This document shows positions 9,606-19,203 of a stretch of DNA of 64,000 nucleotides, piece after piece (within the stretch, counting starts at the first letter, position 1; each line of letters begins with the position of its first letter). Below the pieces are notes generated by a model that ran no database searches, had not been told where the DNA came from, and saw nothing but the letters and a program-made list of their open reading frames with translations. The DNA comes from Neorhizobium populisoli (GTDB lineage Bacteria > Pseudomonadota > Alphaproteobacteria > Rhizobiales > Rhizobiaceae): the NCBI RefSeq assembly GCF_019430945.1, contig NZ_JAHYCB010000001.1, positions 434,001-498,000 of the forward strand, read 5' to 3'. Made by a program: the position numbers and the translations under genes.

Positions 9606-9872
9606 CTATGGGTCCGGCACCGCACGCCCTTCGCCGGCGCAGACTGCCTTTGCATGCCGCTGCGCTTCGGCTGCGAGCTCGCGGTTGCGCTTCGGCGGCA
9701 TCAGCGGGCTTCCTGCCCTTGCCTCCTTCAGACGGCGCATCGCGCTGTCGCAGGTCTTTTCCTGGAAAGGCCGTTCCGGATTGGGAAGCGAGATCGCGGC
9801 GGCGGGCATGCTGCCCAAAATGAGAATCACCGAACAGAGCGACAAACACCGATTGAGGCGCGTCGCCTTCAT
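9606..9872 (-). CDS. Small hypothetical secreted protein
   Basis: This possible 88-residue protein has a convincing signal peptide: MKATRLNR, then a hydrophobic run ending SMPAAA. A short basic mature part with two cysteines and many Arg/Lys/Ala follows. Support is only the signal-peptide pattern. The ribosome binding site is weak, and a longer frame runs up to 10013. It lies upstream of the protease on the same strand, 70 bases from its start. It may be a lineage-specific gene or a chance frame. Confidence 0.45.
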   Translation of the reverse strand: MKATRLNRCLSLCSVILILGSMPAAAISLPNPERPFQEKTCDSAMRRLKEARAGSPLMPPKRNRELAAEAQRHAKAVCAGEGRAVPDP

Positions 9873-10266
9873 GCCGGACTGATTCGCATCCCTCTCGCCC
9901 AAGACGCCTCCATGCGCCGTGAAAAACGGTTTTCCATGAAAACCCCATAACGCGGCCAGCATGGCCGAGCCTTGTGCCCGATCCTTACCACCGGAACGAT
10001 TACCATTCGACAAACACGCAGCCGCGCGGTTCGGGCGTGCCCGAAAAACGGTGCAGCCCCCAACACACTCCTAATAGTGGACGAGGATATTCACAGGATG
10101 TGTCAATTCGGCACGACATTTGGCGTTTCGGCCGACACAGACGGGCGACATGACACCCTCCAGTCACGAAATGTTTCGCAAGTTCCCTGCAGCAAGCTTC
10201 AGGTCATGCCCGCAAATGCCTGAGATTCCTGAGAGATTTTTCATCCCCGTTATCCACAGCCAAAAA

Positions 10267-10282
10267 GCACAATATCTTGTGG
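10267..10282. promoter_or_regulatory. Candidate NrdR box 1 upstream of nrdJ
   Basis: GCACAATATCTTGTGG matches the NrdR operator consensus acaCwAtATaTwGtgt at 13 of 16 positions and is a near-perfect dyad. It lies about 400 bases before nrdJ. NrdR represses ribonucleotide reductase genes when dATP is high. Confidence 0.6.
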
Positions 10283-10511
10283 TTATAAAAGCGTTGCAAT
10301 CTACGCCTTGACGAATCTCTCGCATCGGCCGAATGTGGTTTTTATGTTGCGGCGGCGACTGGACCGGAAGTAACGAGGCCGGTTCTTTTTCGAGCTTAGC
10401 GGATCAAAACACCCGGATTCCGGCCATGAAGGACGGTTTGCGGACGGGTCCCTGCGTGCGCTCGATTTCCGCTCCGAAACGACGGCTTGGACTGGCGGAA
10501 ACTTTCTGTTA

Positions 10512-10527
10512 ACACTACATGTAGTAT
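10512..10527. promoter_or_regulatory. Candidate NrdR box 2 upstream of nrdJ
   Basis: ACACTACATGTAGTAT contains the perfect 12-bp palindrome ACTACATGTAGT and matches the NrdR consensus at 13 of 16 positions. The two boxes are about 245 bp apart, unlike the usual pair about three helical turns apart, so either one alone may be functional. Confidence 0.55.
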
Positions 10528-10688
10528 GTTGCAGCCGTCATCACCACAGAATACAGGGTAAACATCTCCGGATGAATCACCTGGAACTGGAACTTGGAAC
10601 CGGCTCAGCGCGTCGACCCGCGTGAACCGGAGCGGCAAAACTTGCGCCTTCTTGGATAGGGCGCCAACTGACGAGGGACTTGAAGACA

Positions 10689-13600
10689 ATGCGTATCGAA
10701 CGTCGTTTCACCAAGCCGGCTACCGGCGCCTATGGAGAGATGGAATTCCGCAAGGCGGTCAGCGAGATCCGCAATCCGGACGGTTCCATCGTTTTCCGCC
10801 TGGCCGATATCGACGTGCCGACGCAGTTCTCCCAGGTCGCCACCGACGTTCTGGCCCAGAAGTATTTCCGCAAGGCCGGCGTTCCGAAGATCCTGAAAAA
10901 GGTCGAGGAAAACAACGTTCCCTCCTTCCTCTGGCGCTCCGTAGCCGACAAGGAAGCGATGAAGGCGCTGCCGAAGGAAGAGCAATACGGTTCCGAAACC
11001 GATGCGCGCCAGGTCTTCTCCCGTCTGGCCGGCACCTGGACCTACTGGGGCTGGAAGGGCGGCTACTTCACCTCCGAAGAAGATGCGGCCGCCTTCATGG
11101 ACGAGCTTGCCTATATGCTCGCCACCCAGCGCGTTGCTCCGAACAGCCCGCAGTGGTTCAACACCGGTCTGCACTGGGCCTATGGCATTGACGGCCCCGG
11201 CCAGGGCCATTTCTATGTCGATCCGTTCACCGGCAAGCTGACCCAGTCGAAGTCGGCCTACGAACATCCGCAGCCGCATGCCTGCTTCATCCAGTCGGTT
11301 CAGGACGACCTCGTCAACGAGGGCGGCATCATGGACCTGTGGGTTCGTGAAGCGCGTCTGTTCAAATACGGCTCCGGCACCGGCTCCAACTTCTCGATGC
11401 TGCGTGGCGAAGGCGAAAAGCTGTCCGGCGGCGGTCGCTCCTCGGGCCTGATGAGCTTCCTGAAGATTGGCGACCGCGCTGCCGGCGCCATCAAGTCGGG
11501 CGGCACGACCCGCCGTGCGGCCAAGATGGTCGTCGTCGATATCGACCATCCGGATATCGAGGAATACATCAACTGGAAGGTCAAGGAAGAGCAGAAGGTT
11601 GCCGCCCTCGTCACCGGTTCGAAGATCGTCAATCGTCACCTGAAGGCGATCATGAAGGCCTGCGTCAATTGCGAAGGCGATGGCGACGACTGCTTCGACC
11701 CGAACAAGAACCCGGCCCTGAAGCGCGAAATCCGCGCTGCCAAGAAGGACATGGTTCCGGAAAACTATGTCGGCCGCGTCATCCAGTTCGCCAAACAGGG
11801 TTACAAGGACCTCGAGTTCAAGACCTATGATACGGACTGGGATTCGGAAGCCTACCTGACTGTGTCGGGCCAGAACTCCAACAACTCCGTCTCGCTGAAG
11901 GACGACTTCCTGAAGTCTGTCGAGACCGATGGCGACTGGAACCTGACCGCCCGCAAGGACGGCCGCGTAATGAAGACGCTGAAGGCCAAGGACCTGTGGG
12001 AAAAGATTTCCTACGCCGCCTGGGCATCCGCCGATCCGGGCATCCACTTCAACACGACGATGAACGACTGGCACACCTCGCCGGCCGGCGGCCCGATCCG
12101 CGGCTCGAACCCGTGCTCGGAATATATGTTCCTCGACGACACGGCCTGCAACCTTGCTTCCATGAACCTGCTGCAGTTCAAGGACAAGGCGACCAAGCGC
12201 ATCAACATTGCCGATTACGAACATGCGACCCGCCTGTGGACCGTCGTGCTCGAAGTCTCGGTCATGATGGCGCAGTTCCCGTCGCGCCAGATCGCCGAAC
12301 TCTCCTACCAGTACCGCACGCTCGGCCTCGGTTATGCCAATATCGGCGGCCTGCTGATGTCGTCCGGCATTCCCTATGACTCGGCTGAAGGCCGCGCCAT
12401 TGCCGGTGCGCTGACCGCCATCATGACCGGCATTTCCTATGCCACGTCGGCTGAAATGGCCTCCGAGCTCGGCCCGTTCCCGAACTTTGCGCCAAACCGC
12501 GACAGCATGCTGCGCGTCATCCGCAACCATCGCCGCGCCGCTCACGGCGAGACCGCCGGTTACGAACAGCTTTCGGTCGATCCGGTGGCGCTGATCCATT
12601 CGGAAAACCCGGACCAGGATCTCGCGGCCCATGCCAAGGCTGCCTGGGACAAGGCGCTCGAACTCGGTGAAAAGCACGGTTACCGCAACGCGCAGGTCTC
12701 GGTTATCGCCCCGACCGGCACGATCGGCCTCGTCATGGATTGCGACACGACCGGCATCGAGCCGGACTTCGCACTGGTCAAGTTCAAGAAGCTCGCCGGC
12801 GGCGGTTACTTCAAGATCATCAACGGTGCGGTTCCGGAAGCCCTGCGCACGCTCGGCTACACGGAAAGCCAGATTGCCGAGATCGAGGCCTATGCCGTCG
12901 GTCACGGCAATATCAACCAGGCTCCGGGCGTGAACCCCGGCTCGCTGCGCGCCAAGGGCTTTTCCGACGAGAAAATCGCCGCGATCAACGGCGCCACCAA
13001 GGCTGCCTTCGACATCAAGTTCGTCTTCAACCAGTGGACGCTCGGCCAGGACTTCCTGAAGGAAACCCTGAAGGTTACCGACGAGCAGCTCGCCGACATG
13101 AGCTTCAACCTGCTTGAGCATATCGGTTTCTCCAAGAAGGAGATCGAAGCCGCCAACATCCATGTCTGCGGTGCGATGACGCTGGAAGGCGCGCCTTTCC
13201 TCAAGGCCGAACATCTGCCGGTCTTCGATTGCGCCAATCCCTGCGGCAAGATCGGCAAGCGTTATCTCTCGGTCGAAAGCCATATCCGCATGATGGCGGC
13301 TGCCCAGCCGTTCATCTCGGGGGCGATCTCCAAGACGATCAACATGCCGAACGACGCGACCGTCGAAGATTGCGGTTCCGCCTACATGCTGTCCTGGAAG
13401 CTCGCGCTGAAGGCGAACGCCCTTTATCGCGATGGTTCCAAGCTGTCGCAGCCGCTGAATGCCTCGCTGATCGACGAGAATGACGACGAAGACGCGATGG
13501 AAGAACTGCTGGCCCTGCCGGCAGCCGCCCAGGCCGTCGTGGTCACCGAAAAGATCGTCGAGCGGATCATCGAAAAGGTCGTCCGCCATCAGGAAAAGCT

Positions 13601-14477
13601 GCCCGGTCGTCGCAAGGGTTATACCCAGAAGGCCAAGATCGGCGGTCACACCATCTTCCTGCGCACCGGCGAATATGATGACGGCCGCCTCGGCGAAATC
13701 TTCCTCGACATGAACAAGGAAGGTTCGGCCCTTCGCGCCTTCATCAACAACTTCGCGATCTCCGTCTCGCTCGGCCTGCAATATGGCGTGCCGCTCGAGG
13801 AATATGTCGACGCCTTCACCTTCACGAAGTTCGAACCGGCCGGCATCGTCACGGGCAATGACGCGATCAAGAACGCCACGTCCATCCTCGACTACGTGTT
13901 CCGCGAACTGGCGATCTCCTACCTGTCGCGCCACGACCTCGCACATGTCGATACGTCGGACTTCAACAACACTGCGCTCGGCCGCGGCGTGTCGGAAGGC
14001 AAGGCGGACGTGGTTTCCAAGGGCCTGACCCGCGGTTACAAGCCGACGCTGGTTTCGACCAATGGCGGTGCTGAAGCCCGCGGCGACATCAAGGGTGCGG
14101 CCACCGCCGCCCCTGCCCGCGCCATCGCCAGCGTCACCGCGATCTCCGGCAACGTGGTCCGCAAGCTGGAACCGGCAACGGCCACAGCCACCGCCTTCAA
14201 GCGCGATTATGAAGAGCGCGCCAAGGAACTGGCAGAGGAAATCGCTGAGGAAGTGAACGAGGAACTCGCAACCTCCAACCTCTTCTCCGACGCCTCGGCC
14301 GATGCTGCCGCAACCGCCAAGACGGAAGCCAAGAAGGTGGAAAACGAACGCCGCATGCGGTCGATCGCACAGGGCTATACGGGCAATATGTGCTCCGAGT
14401 GCCAGAACTTCACGATGGTCCGTAACGGGACTTGTGAGAAGTGCGACACGTGCGGCGCGACGAGCGGTTGCTCTTGA
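10689..14477 (+). CDS. nrdJ: Vitamin B12-dependent (class II) ribonucleoside-diphosphate reductase
   Basis: This 1262-residue enzyme makes deoxyribonucleotides with adenosylcobalamin as radical source, so it works with or without oxygen. Seen features are the [10 protein letters not shown] region near residue 150, the [14 protein letters not shown] [18 protein letters not shown] loop, the active-site [10 protein letters not shown] near residue 473, and a [18 protein letters not shown] block. A C-terminal cysteine tail ([20 protein letters not shown]) relays electrons from thioredoxin. I chose ATG 10689, preceded by GAGGGA, over an upstream TTG at 10680. Two candidate NrdR operators lie upstream. 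No cobalamin riboswitch was recognised. It is monocistronic. Confidence 0.97.
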   Translation: MRIERRFTKPATGAYGEMEFRKAVSEIRNPDGSIVFRLADIDVPTQFSQVATDVLAQKYFRKAGVPKILKKVEENNVPSFLWRSVADKEAMKALPKEEQYGSETDARQVFSRLAGTWTYWGWKGGYFTSEEDAAAFMDELAYMLATQRVAPNSPQWFNTGLHWAYGIDGPGQGHFYVDPFTGKLTQSKSAYEHPQPHACFIQSVQDDLVNEGGIMDLWVREARLFKYGSGTGSNFSMLRGEGEKLSGGGRSSGLMSFLKIGDRAAGAIKSGGTTRRAAKMVVVDIDHPDIEEYINWKVKEEQKVAALVTGSKIVNRHLKAIMKACVNCEGDGDDCFDPNKNPALKREIRAAKKDMVPENYVGRVIQFAKQGYKDLEFKTYDTDWDSEAYLTVSGQNSNNSVSLKDDFLKSVETDGDWNLTARKDGRVMKTLKAKDLWEKISYAAWASADPGIHFNTTMNDWHTSPAGGPIRGSNPCSEYMFLDDTACNLASMNLLQFKDKATKRINIADYEHATRLWTVVLEVSVMMAQFPSRQIAELSYQYRTLGLGYANIGGLLMSSGIPYDSAEGRAIAGALTAIMTGISYATSAEMASELGPFPNFAPNRDSMLRVIRNHRRAAHGETAGYEQLSVDPVALIHSENPDQDLAAHAKAAWDKALELGEKHGYRNAQVSVIAPTGTIGLVMDCDTTGIEPDFALVKFKKLAGGGYFKIINGAVPEALRTLGYTESQIAEIEAYAVGHGNINQAPGVNPGSLRAKGFSDEKIAAINGATKAAFDIKFVFNQWTLGQDFLKETLKVTDEQLADMSFNLLEHIGFSKKEIEAANIHVCGAMTLEGAPFLKAEHLPVFDCANPCGKIGKRYLSVESHIRMMAAAQPFISGAISKTINMPNDATVEDCGSAYMLSWKLALKANALYRDGSKLSQPLNASLIDENDDEDAMEELLALPAAAQAVVVTEKIVERIIEKVVRHQEKLPGRRKGYTQKAKIGGHTIFLRTGEYDDGRLGEIFLDMNKEGSALRAFINNFAISVSLGLQYGVPLEEYVDAFTFTKFEPAGIVTGNDAIKNATSILDYVFRELAISYLSRHDLAHVDTSDFNNTALGRGVSEGKADVVSKGLTRGYKPTLVSTNGGAEARGDIKGAATAAPARAIASVTAISGNVVRKLEPATATATAFKRDYEERAKELAEEIAEEVNEELATSNLFSDASADAAATAKTEAKKVENERRMRSIAQGYTGNMCSECQNFTMVRNGTCEKCDTCGATSGCS

Positions 14478-14502
14478 TTTTAGAATTAGCCAACCAACTC
14501 TC

Positions 14503-14534
14503 AGCCGGTCCAGTCAATTCTGGGCTGGCTTTTT
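14503..14534 (+). terminator. Intrinsic terminator of nrdJ
   Basis: A 9-bp stem (AGCCGGTCC / GGGCTGGCT, two G-U pairs) with a 10-base loop is followed by a TTTTT run. It separates nrdJ from the AT-rich gene that starts 15 bases later. Confidence 0.8.
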
Positions 14535-14548
14535 CTTGGAGATAGAAG

Positions 14549-15382
14549 TTGGGAGATTCCAAAAACTACCGCCGCAAGTTCTTTTCAGACCACCCAGTAT
14601 GTTGCTTTTGTGGAGGTGGAAGAGCGATCGAGGAAATTGAACATATACCGCCTCGGTTTATGTTTATTAATAAACATCGCCCATCTGGTTTTGAATTTCC
14701 AACCTGCATAGAGTGCAATAGGGCGTCTCGAAAAACGGATACCGTCGTATCGTTTCTCACTAAATTCGCATCAATTCAAAATCTTTCCGAAAAATACCAC
14801 AGCGATTTTGAAGCCACCGCAAAAGGACTTCTAAGAAATTGCCCTGAGACCTACGATGAAATATTGTCGGGCCGCTTCGGAAACAGGCAGGAAGAAAAGA
14901 GATACAAAAAAACTCACAACGAGGATGTTGTTATAGTATCCCTCGGGCCAAAACAACGTGAGCATATAAATCTTTTCGGACTTAAATTGACGCTTGCCGC
15001 ATACTATCTTGTTTCAGGAAACATCGCTAGCAGCGATGCTTATATAACCATTTACATTCATACGTCTAAAAACCTCATAGAAAACACGATACCGCAACAG
15101 CTAAATTTTCTTGGTGAATTTCACACGATGCAACAGGGGAATTGGAGTGTTCCCGATCAATTTTCTTATCGATACGGAAGTACCGATGATAAGAAAAATG
15201 CAGTATTCCAATTCCTCATGCACAATAACTTGCTGCTTTCAACATTTATCTTTGATGGAAGCGCAGATGAAAAAAGCCGTCTCAAATTGAACGAACACCT
15301 CACTGTGGGCTCGCTCCGAGCTGTGAATGACGTTAAGCGAAATCCTTTTCCTTCAATATCAATGTCATACGAGCAAACCTGA
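14549..15382 (+). CDS. HNH-like (HNH_5-type) zinc-finger protein, AT-rich, probably acquired
   Basis: This 277-residue protein has an N-terminal treble-clef/HNH-like module: CCFCGG near residue 18, EHIPPRF near 31 and CIECNRAS near 53. This resembles the HNH_5 pattern CxxC...EHxxP...CxxCN. The rest has no recognised domain. The start is a TTG with GGAGA at good spacing. Base composition is much lower in G+C than its neighbours, with many AT-rich codons, and the gene sits alone directly after the nrdJ terminator. This suggests recent transfer. Nuclease activity, for example in defence, is inference only: the second catalytic histidine of classical HNH enzymes is not obvious. Confidence 0.72.
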   Translation: MGDSKNYRRKFFSDHPVCCFCGGGRAIEEIEHIPPRFMFINKHRPSGFEFPTCIECNRASRKTDTVVSFLTKFASIQNLSEKYHSDFEATAKGLLRNCPETYDEILSGRFGNRQEEKRYKKTHNEDVVIVSLGPKQREHINLFGLKLTLAAYYLVSGNIASSDAYITIYIHTSKNLIENTIPQQLNFLGEFHTMQQGNWSVPDQFSYRYGSTDDKKNAVFQFLMHNNLLLSTFIFDGSADEKSRLKLNEHLTVGSLRAVNDVKRNPFPSISMSYEQT

Positions 15383-15970
15383 TTCCTATCCAAAAGCCCA
15401 ACTGCTTGATAAAAACATATCTTAAGGCATCGCATTCGGACCGAACTGCATGGCGGTTATGATGCGTAAGGCTGATGACCCGCCACCAAAAAAATCCATC
15501 CCCCATTTTCCCCGCCCTCTCAACTCATGCCTACAATCTCCCCATCCCGTCACGGATACACCGGCAGGCGTGCTGGCGAGGCGGGGTCGGCGCGGGGCGT
15601 GAGGGGAAGACGCAGTAGCTCATGTTTCGGGTCCGCGGAAAATGGTCTCCCTCCGGCGACCGGGAATGACAAGGCAAGGCCGTCGGACCGGCCCCTCGTC
15701 ATTCCCTCAGAGCGCGTCCGGGCGTGCCTGTGAGGCATTGGAGGGTGGCGGGCGGCGTCAGGCGGCGTTCGAGGGTCTTTTGTGATCCGAGCCGCTTGGC
15801 GCAGGTGGCGGAAGGTGCCCCCGGTCGATCGGCAACGATCGTCGGGAAAGGCGGTCATGGCCGGGCACTGGAGATTGTGGCGTGCATGATCCTCTTTGCA
15901 AAAAGAGAGGCGCCGCATAGCCCACAAAACCCGTCATCGCAGAGGGATCGAAGTCGCGGATAAAAACAGC

Positions 15971-16036
15971 CGAACGGGGCGCTGAGAGGTGTCACTTATT
16001 ACTTTATTTACGAGGCAGCTTTCAGCGCCCCGTCCG
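15971..16036. repeat. Inverted repeat, 18-bp arms
   Basis: Arms 15971-15988 and 16019-16036 match at 16 of 18 positions around a core CGGGGCGCTGA, with a 30-base AT-rich loop. There is no U tract, so a terminator role is not supported. Confidence 0.7.
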
Positions 16037-16178
16037 ATTTCAAAAACCGGGATCGCCAAGGGAGGAGTGTGTGTGGAAGTCGCAGGTTATGTTTTGGATC
16101 GCTTTTCATTCGCCTGTCTCTTTCGTTTTTTTCGCCAGAACCGGAAACAGCATATGGGATACGAGACGGTGCGGCGGG

Positions 16179-16319
16179 CTCCTTTCTTCCCCCTTGCGGG
16201 GAAGATGTCGCCAAAGGCGACAGATGGGGGTGGTCCGGCACATTCTAACGTCGGGTCTGTGGCACCACCCCCATCTGTCAGCTCCGCTGACATCTTCCCC
16301 GCAAGGGGGAAGAAAGGAG
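16179..16319. repeat. Large palindromic intergenic element (RIME-like)
   Basis: Two 56-base arms (16179-16234 and 16264-16319) are exact inverted copies, except for a central segment that in each arm forms its own small hairpin (TCGCCAAAGGCGA left, TCAGCTCCGCTGA right). The 29-base centre is unpaired. Sequences of this type, with CCCCTTGCGGGGAAGATGTC, are typical of dispersed rhizobial palindromic elements. That naming is from memory and not checked. Confidence 0.85.
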
Positions 16320-16471
16320 GGCGCGGCGACACACTCAACCCGCAACCAACCCGATCACATTTCCGCAAACGGGCCGTTATTAGCAATTCATCAACCATAA
16401 TCCCGTTTCCTCTACCGGTGGCTGCGTCCTTGTGCGTCGCGTTTTCGTGGTTTGTATCGAACGGGTTTGTT

Positions 16472-17785
16472 GTGTCTGAGTCTCCGCAGAAAGCATCTTC
16501 GCCGGCCGCTATGCGTGCCTTTCTGAGCGTCGCTCAAGACGCGGCACGAAATACCGTGCAAGTGTCGCGCACCGCGATCCTGACGTTTACCGCCCTGTTC
16601 GGCTCGGCCTCGCTGGCCGTTGCCGAAGACCGGGCGCTGAAACTCTACTTCACCCATACGGGCGAGCGGGCGACGATCACCTACAAGCGGGACGGAAGGT
16701 TCGATTCCCGCGGCATGGCGCAGATCAACCGTTTCCTGCGCGACTGGCGGCGCAACGAAAATGCCCGCATGGACCCGCGCCTGCTCGATCTCGTCTGGGA
16801 AGTCTATGACCGCAGCGGCGCCAGCGACTATATCCATGTCGTCTCCGCCTACCGGTCGCCCGCCACCAATGCCATGCTGCGCGGCCGTTCGCGCAATACC
16901 GGCGTCGCCAAGCAGAGTCAGCACATGCTCGGCAAGGCGATGGACTTTTACATTCCGGGAGTGAAGCTTGCGACGCTCAGGGCGCTCGCCATGCAGGTCC
17001 AGGTCGGCGGCGTCGGCTATTATCCGACCTCCGGTTCGCCTTTCGTGCATCTCGATGTCGGCAATGTCCGCGCCTGGCCGCGCATGTCGCGGCAGGAACT
17101 GGCCCGCATCTTCCCGTCCGGCAAGACCATGCACCTGCCGGCTGACGGACGTCCGCTACCCGGTTACGAACAGGCGGTCGCGGATTATAGGCGTCGCGTC
17201 GGTTCGCAATCGATCCAGATCGCCTCCACGGCACCGGATGACGACGATGACGATGCAGCGCCGGCACGGGTGAAGATCCCCGTCCTCACCGCCATGCTGC
17301 CGACGCCGAAAAGCCGCGCCGAGGCAGCACTCGCCGAACAGACCGCCCCGCCTGCAGCACGCATCGAGGCAAAGCCGGAATTCGCCGACCTCGCCTCACT
17401 GGCGGTCCCGACACCCGCAATCCGCCCGGTGATATCGGCTCCAACCGATCCGATCGTGACGGCGTCGCTCGGTCCGGCACCGGTTCTTGCGGCCTTGCCG
17501 AGCTTTGCCCGCCCGGCGCCGAGGCTGGAACTGCGCGAGCCAACGGGTTCGATCGCCTCGCTGCCGCTGCCGGAGGTGGAAATCGACGAGGAAGAGGAGT
17601 TCGACGGGCAGGAAGCGCTCATCTCCTGGGCGCTCTCATCGCCGGGAAGCTCTGTCGGTCTGCTGGCGCCTGTGGCGGTGTATAGGATAATTCCGGATAC
17701 GGCCGCGGAAACGCCGGCCGTGGAGGCAGCATCGCCACCCCCGGCGACAACCTTCGATCACAACCGCTTTTCGTCCGATAGCTAA
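16472..17785 (+). CDS. DUF882 / M15-like peptidoglycan peptidase, exported
   Basis: This 437-residue protein has a long N-terminal segment ending in a signal-peptide-like TALFGSASLAVA, then a DUF882 (YcbK-like, M15 superfamily) domain from about residue 55 to 220. Probable zinc ligands lie in SQHMLGKAMDF and FVHLDVG. VSAYRSPATN is the conserved core. The C-terminal half is low-complexity, rich in Pro, Ala and Glu. Enzymes of this fold cleave peptide cross-links in the cell wall. The start is uncertain: I chose GTG 16472 because translation further upstream runs through the palindromic repeat, and ATG 16511 is an alternative. No strong ribosome binding site is present. Confidence 0.8.
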   Translation: MSESPQKASSPAAMRAFLSVAQDAARNTVQVSRTAILTFTALFGSASLAVAEDRALKLYFTHTGERATITYKRDGRFDSRGMAQINRFLRDWRRNENARMDPRLLDLVWEVYDRSGASDYIHVVSAYRSPATNAMLRGRSRNTGVAKQSQHMLGKAMDFYIPGVKLATLRALAMQVQVGGVGYYPTSGSPFVHLDVGNVRAWPRMSRQELARIFPSGKTMHLPADGRPLPGYEQAVADYRRRVGSQSIQIASTAPDDDDDDAAPARVKIPVLTAMLPTPKSRAEAALAEQTAPPAARIEAKPEFADLASLAVPTPAIRPVISAPTDPIVTASLGPAPVLAALPSFARPAPRLELREPTGSIASLPLPEVEIDEEEEFDGQEALISWALSSPGSSVGLLAPVAVYRIIPDTAAETPAVEAASPPPATTFDHNRFSSDS

Positions 17786-17893
17786 AAAGCGGCTCGATTA
17801 TCGGCAGGCAAACACAATCAGAAAGAGTGGTCGGTTCGTGGAAGTACCCGCAAATACCGCCTAACCTGCATCGGCAACCAAAGGGAGGCGTGC

Positions 17894-18055
17894 ATGGCTT
17901 ACAGAAAACGGAAAGGCAAGGATACTTGGCACTGGTGCCGCAATTGCTCGAACTGGCCAACATCGGATTACGAAGAGAAACCTTCGAAGCCGACACAGGG
18001 CGAACTCTGCAATGAATGCCTGGCCAAGGATAAGGCTGGCAACTGCACGAAGTAA
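17894..18055 (+). CDS. Small zinc-ribbon-like protein, 53 residues
   Basis: This short gene has a near-ideal ribosome binding site (AGGGAGG, 5 bases before the ATG). The product is basic at the N-terminus (MAYRKRKGKDTWHWC) and carries two CxxC pairs, CRNC at 15-18 and CNEC at 39-42, as in a zinc ribbon or rubredoxin-like knuckle. A further cysteine lies near the end. No family name is known to me. It is convergent with the outer-membrane protein gene, with a 12-bp hairpin between them. Confidence 0.8.
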   Translation: MAYRKRKGKDTWHWCRNCSNWPTSDYEEKPSKPTQGELCNECLAKDKAGNCTK

Positions 18056-18102
18056 GCATTCAACTTGTCGAGCTGACTGCAAGAGACGGCGCAGTCTGGT
18101 AG

Positions 18103-18130
18103 TTGGTCCCGCCGACAACGGCGGGACCAA
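18103..18130. terminator. Hairpin between convergent genes
   Basis: A perfect 12-bp stem (TTGGTCCCGCCG / CGGCGGGACCAA) with a 4-base loop lies between the small zinc-ribbon gene and the outer-membrane gene. No clear U tract follows on either strand. Confidence 0.55.
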
Positions 18131-18171
18131 GATTATCTCTCGCGAGCAGTTCGCCCGTAACTATTTTCCGA

Positions 18172-18825
18172 TCAGAAGCGATAGTTCACACCAGCCTTCA
18201 GGGTCTGGTCCTTGACGTCGCTGCGGCTGGAAACACCGCCGGTCGTGCTGCGGACGCTGTTGGTCTGGGTGTAGTTATATTCGAAACGGGCCGAGACGTT
18301 GTCGGTGAGCTTCTGCTCGACACCGGCGCCCAGGATCCAGCCCGGCTTCCAGCCGTCCGGACCATCGGTGCCGCTCTTGCCGCCGAAGCTGGTCAGCGCA
18401 ACGCCGCCGGTGCCGTAAACGAGGGTCTGGCCGAAACCGACGCCGGCCTTTGCCTTGGCGGCAACGCGGCCCTGTTCCTTGATCTTGCCGCCCGGCACGC
18501 CGATTTCGACGTTGCCGAGATGCGACGCTTCGATTTCACCGCCGACGACGCCGGAATCGAGATCGACGTTGTAACCGCCGTGGACGCCGAGCACGAGGCC
18601 CTTGTCGCCATCGAACGGGTTCAGCTTGCGGGAAGACATGCCGAGATCGCCACCGACATAGGCACCGCCCCAACCAGCCTTCGGCGCGCCGGCGTCGTTG
18701 AATGTCGGCGGCTCGTTATAGGCGTTGTTGGTGAGGTCGGCAGCCGAAACGGCCGAAGCGATCAAAGGGGTGGCGGCGACTGCTGCAATCATCGCCAGGG
18801 TGAAAGACTTCATGGACTTGGTCAT
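18172..18825 (-). CDS. Outer-membrane beta-barrel protein (Omp25/Omp31-like)
   Basis: This 217-residue protein has a signal peptide (MTKSMKSFTLAMIAAVAATP, cleavage after SAVSA). The mature part is Gly/aromatic-rich with alternating residues, typical of an 8-stranded barrel: GWGGAYVGGDLG, GVHGGYNVD, ARFEYNYTQT. It ends with phenylalanine (AGVNYRF), the usual signal for outer-membrane assembly. This layout matches the small porin-like/opacity family abundant in Rhizobiales. GGAG precedes the ATG. It stands alone. Confidence 0.9.
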   Translation of the reverse strand: MTKSMKSFTLAMIAAVAATPLIASAVSAADLTNNAYNEPPTFNDAGAPKAGWGGAYVGGDLGMSSRKLNPFDGDKGLVLGVHGGYNVDLDSGVVGGEIEASHLGNVEIGVPGGKIKEQGRVAAKAKAGVGFGQTLVYGTGGVALTSFGGKSGTDGPDGWKPGWILGAGVEQKLTDNVSARFEYNYTQTNSVRSTTGGVSSRSDVKDQTLKAGVNYRF

Positions 18826-19203
18826 GTTCTAAACTCCATACACAGCCTGCGAACCAAACAGAGGCAGGCGAACTCCGGGACATTGCTTCGCGATCCAGGT
18901 CTCCCCCCAAAGGCCCCCCTTTGCGCCCTCGGGCAGGATCGTCTGCAATTATCGATTAACTTTCACGAAATCATAAACGTTGTCTTAACCTCGGCCGTTC
19001 GGCGCTTCGTTTCGCCGATCAACAAGTGTAACAGGATCGGGAGCACGGCACAGATGTTGACGAAACGCAGGAATTGACGAAATCTTCGTTTCGTCATCCA
19101 CGGGCATCTGCGCTCAACTATGATGCTCGCTCGGCGGACCGGGTTTCTTCAGAATCGTTTCGCGGTCGTTCCACATTCGATCAGGCTTCACCGAAGGATC
19201 AGC
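18826..19203. other. Divergent promoter region
   Basis: These 378 bases separate two divergent genes, the outer-membrane protein and the acyltransferase. The sequence is AT-rich around 18,940-19,000, where promoters are likely. I recognise no operator or RNA. Confidence 0.45.

Larger units (their letters stand above)
9873..10688. other. Intergenic region upstream of nrdJ
   Basis: I see no credible gene in these 816 bases. The right half holds two NrdR-like palindromes and a DnaA-box-like TTATCCACA at 10250-10258. A TTGACG at 10309 could be part of a promoter. The ribosome binding site for nrdJ (GAGGGA) lies at the right edge. Confidence 0.6.
15383..16471. other. Intergenic region with repeats, no supported gene
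   Basis: These 1.09 kb between the HNH-like gene and the DUF882 gene hold short overlapping frames on both strands with arginine/proline-rich translations and no credible ribosome binding site. The right part contains two inverted repeats, listed separately. The sequence returns to high G+C from about 15,480. Confidence 0.6.

Noticed and set aside
6392..9823. 1143-codon open frame opposite the RTX protease
   Set aside because: It is a mirror of the repetitive, codon-biased protease gene; its translation is periodic with the RTX repeats and has no domain or ribosome binding site.
10250..10258. TTATCCACA as part of a replication origin
   Set aside because: A single DnaA-box match without clustering, AT-rich unwinding region or origin genes.
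10300..10688. Cobalamin riboswitch upstream of the B12-dependent reductase
   Set aside because: The B12-box consensus (GCCACTG) and the expected architecture were not found.
10605..13946. 1113-codon open frame opposite nrdJ
   Set aside because: High G+C third-position bias in nrdJ leaves the antisense frame free of stops; the translation has no recognisable domain.
15550..15927. 125-codon minus-strand frame in the intergenic region
   Set aside because: Arg/Pro-rich, no ribosome binding site, no family; resembles spurious calls from intergenic repeats.
15989..16471. N-terminal extension of the DUF882 protein
   Set aside because: It translates the palindromic repeat in both arms and is not protein-like.
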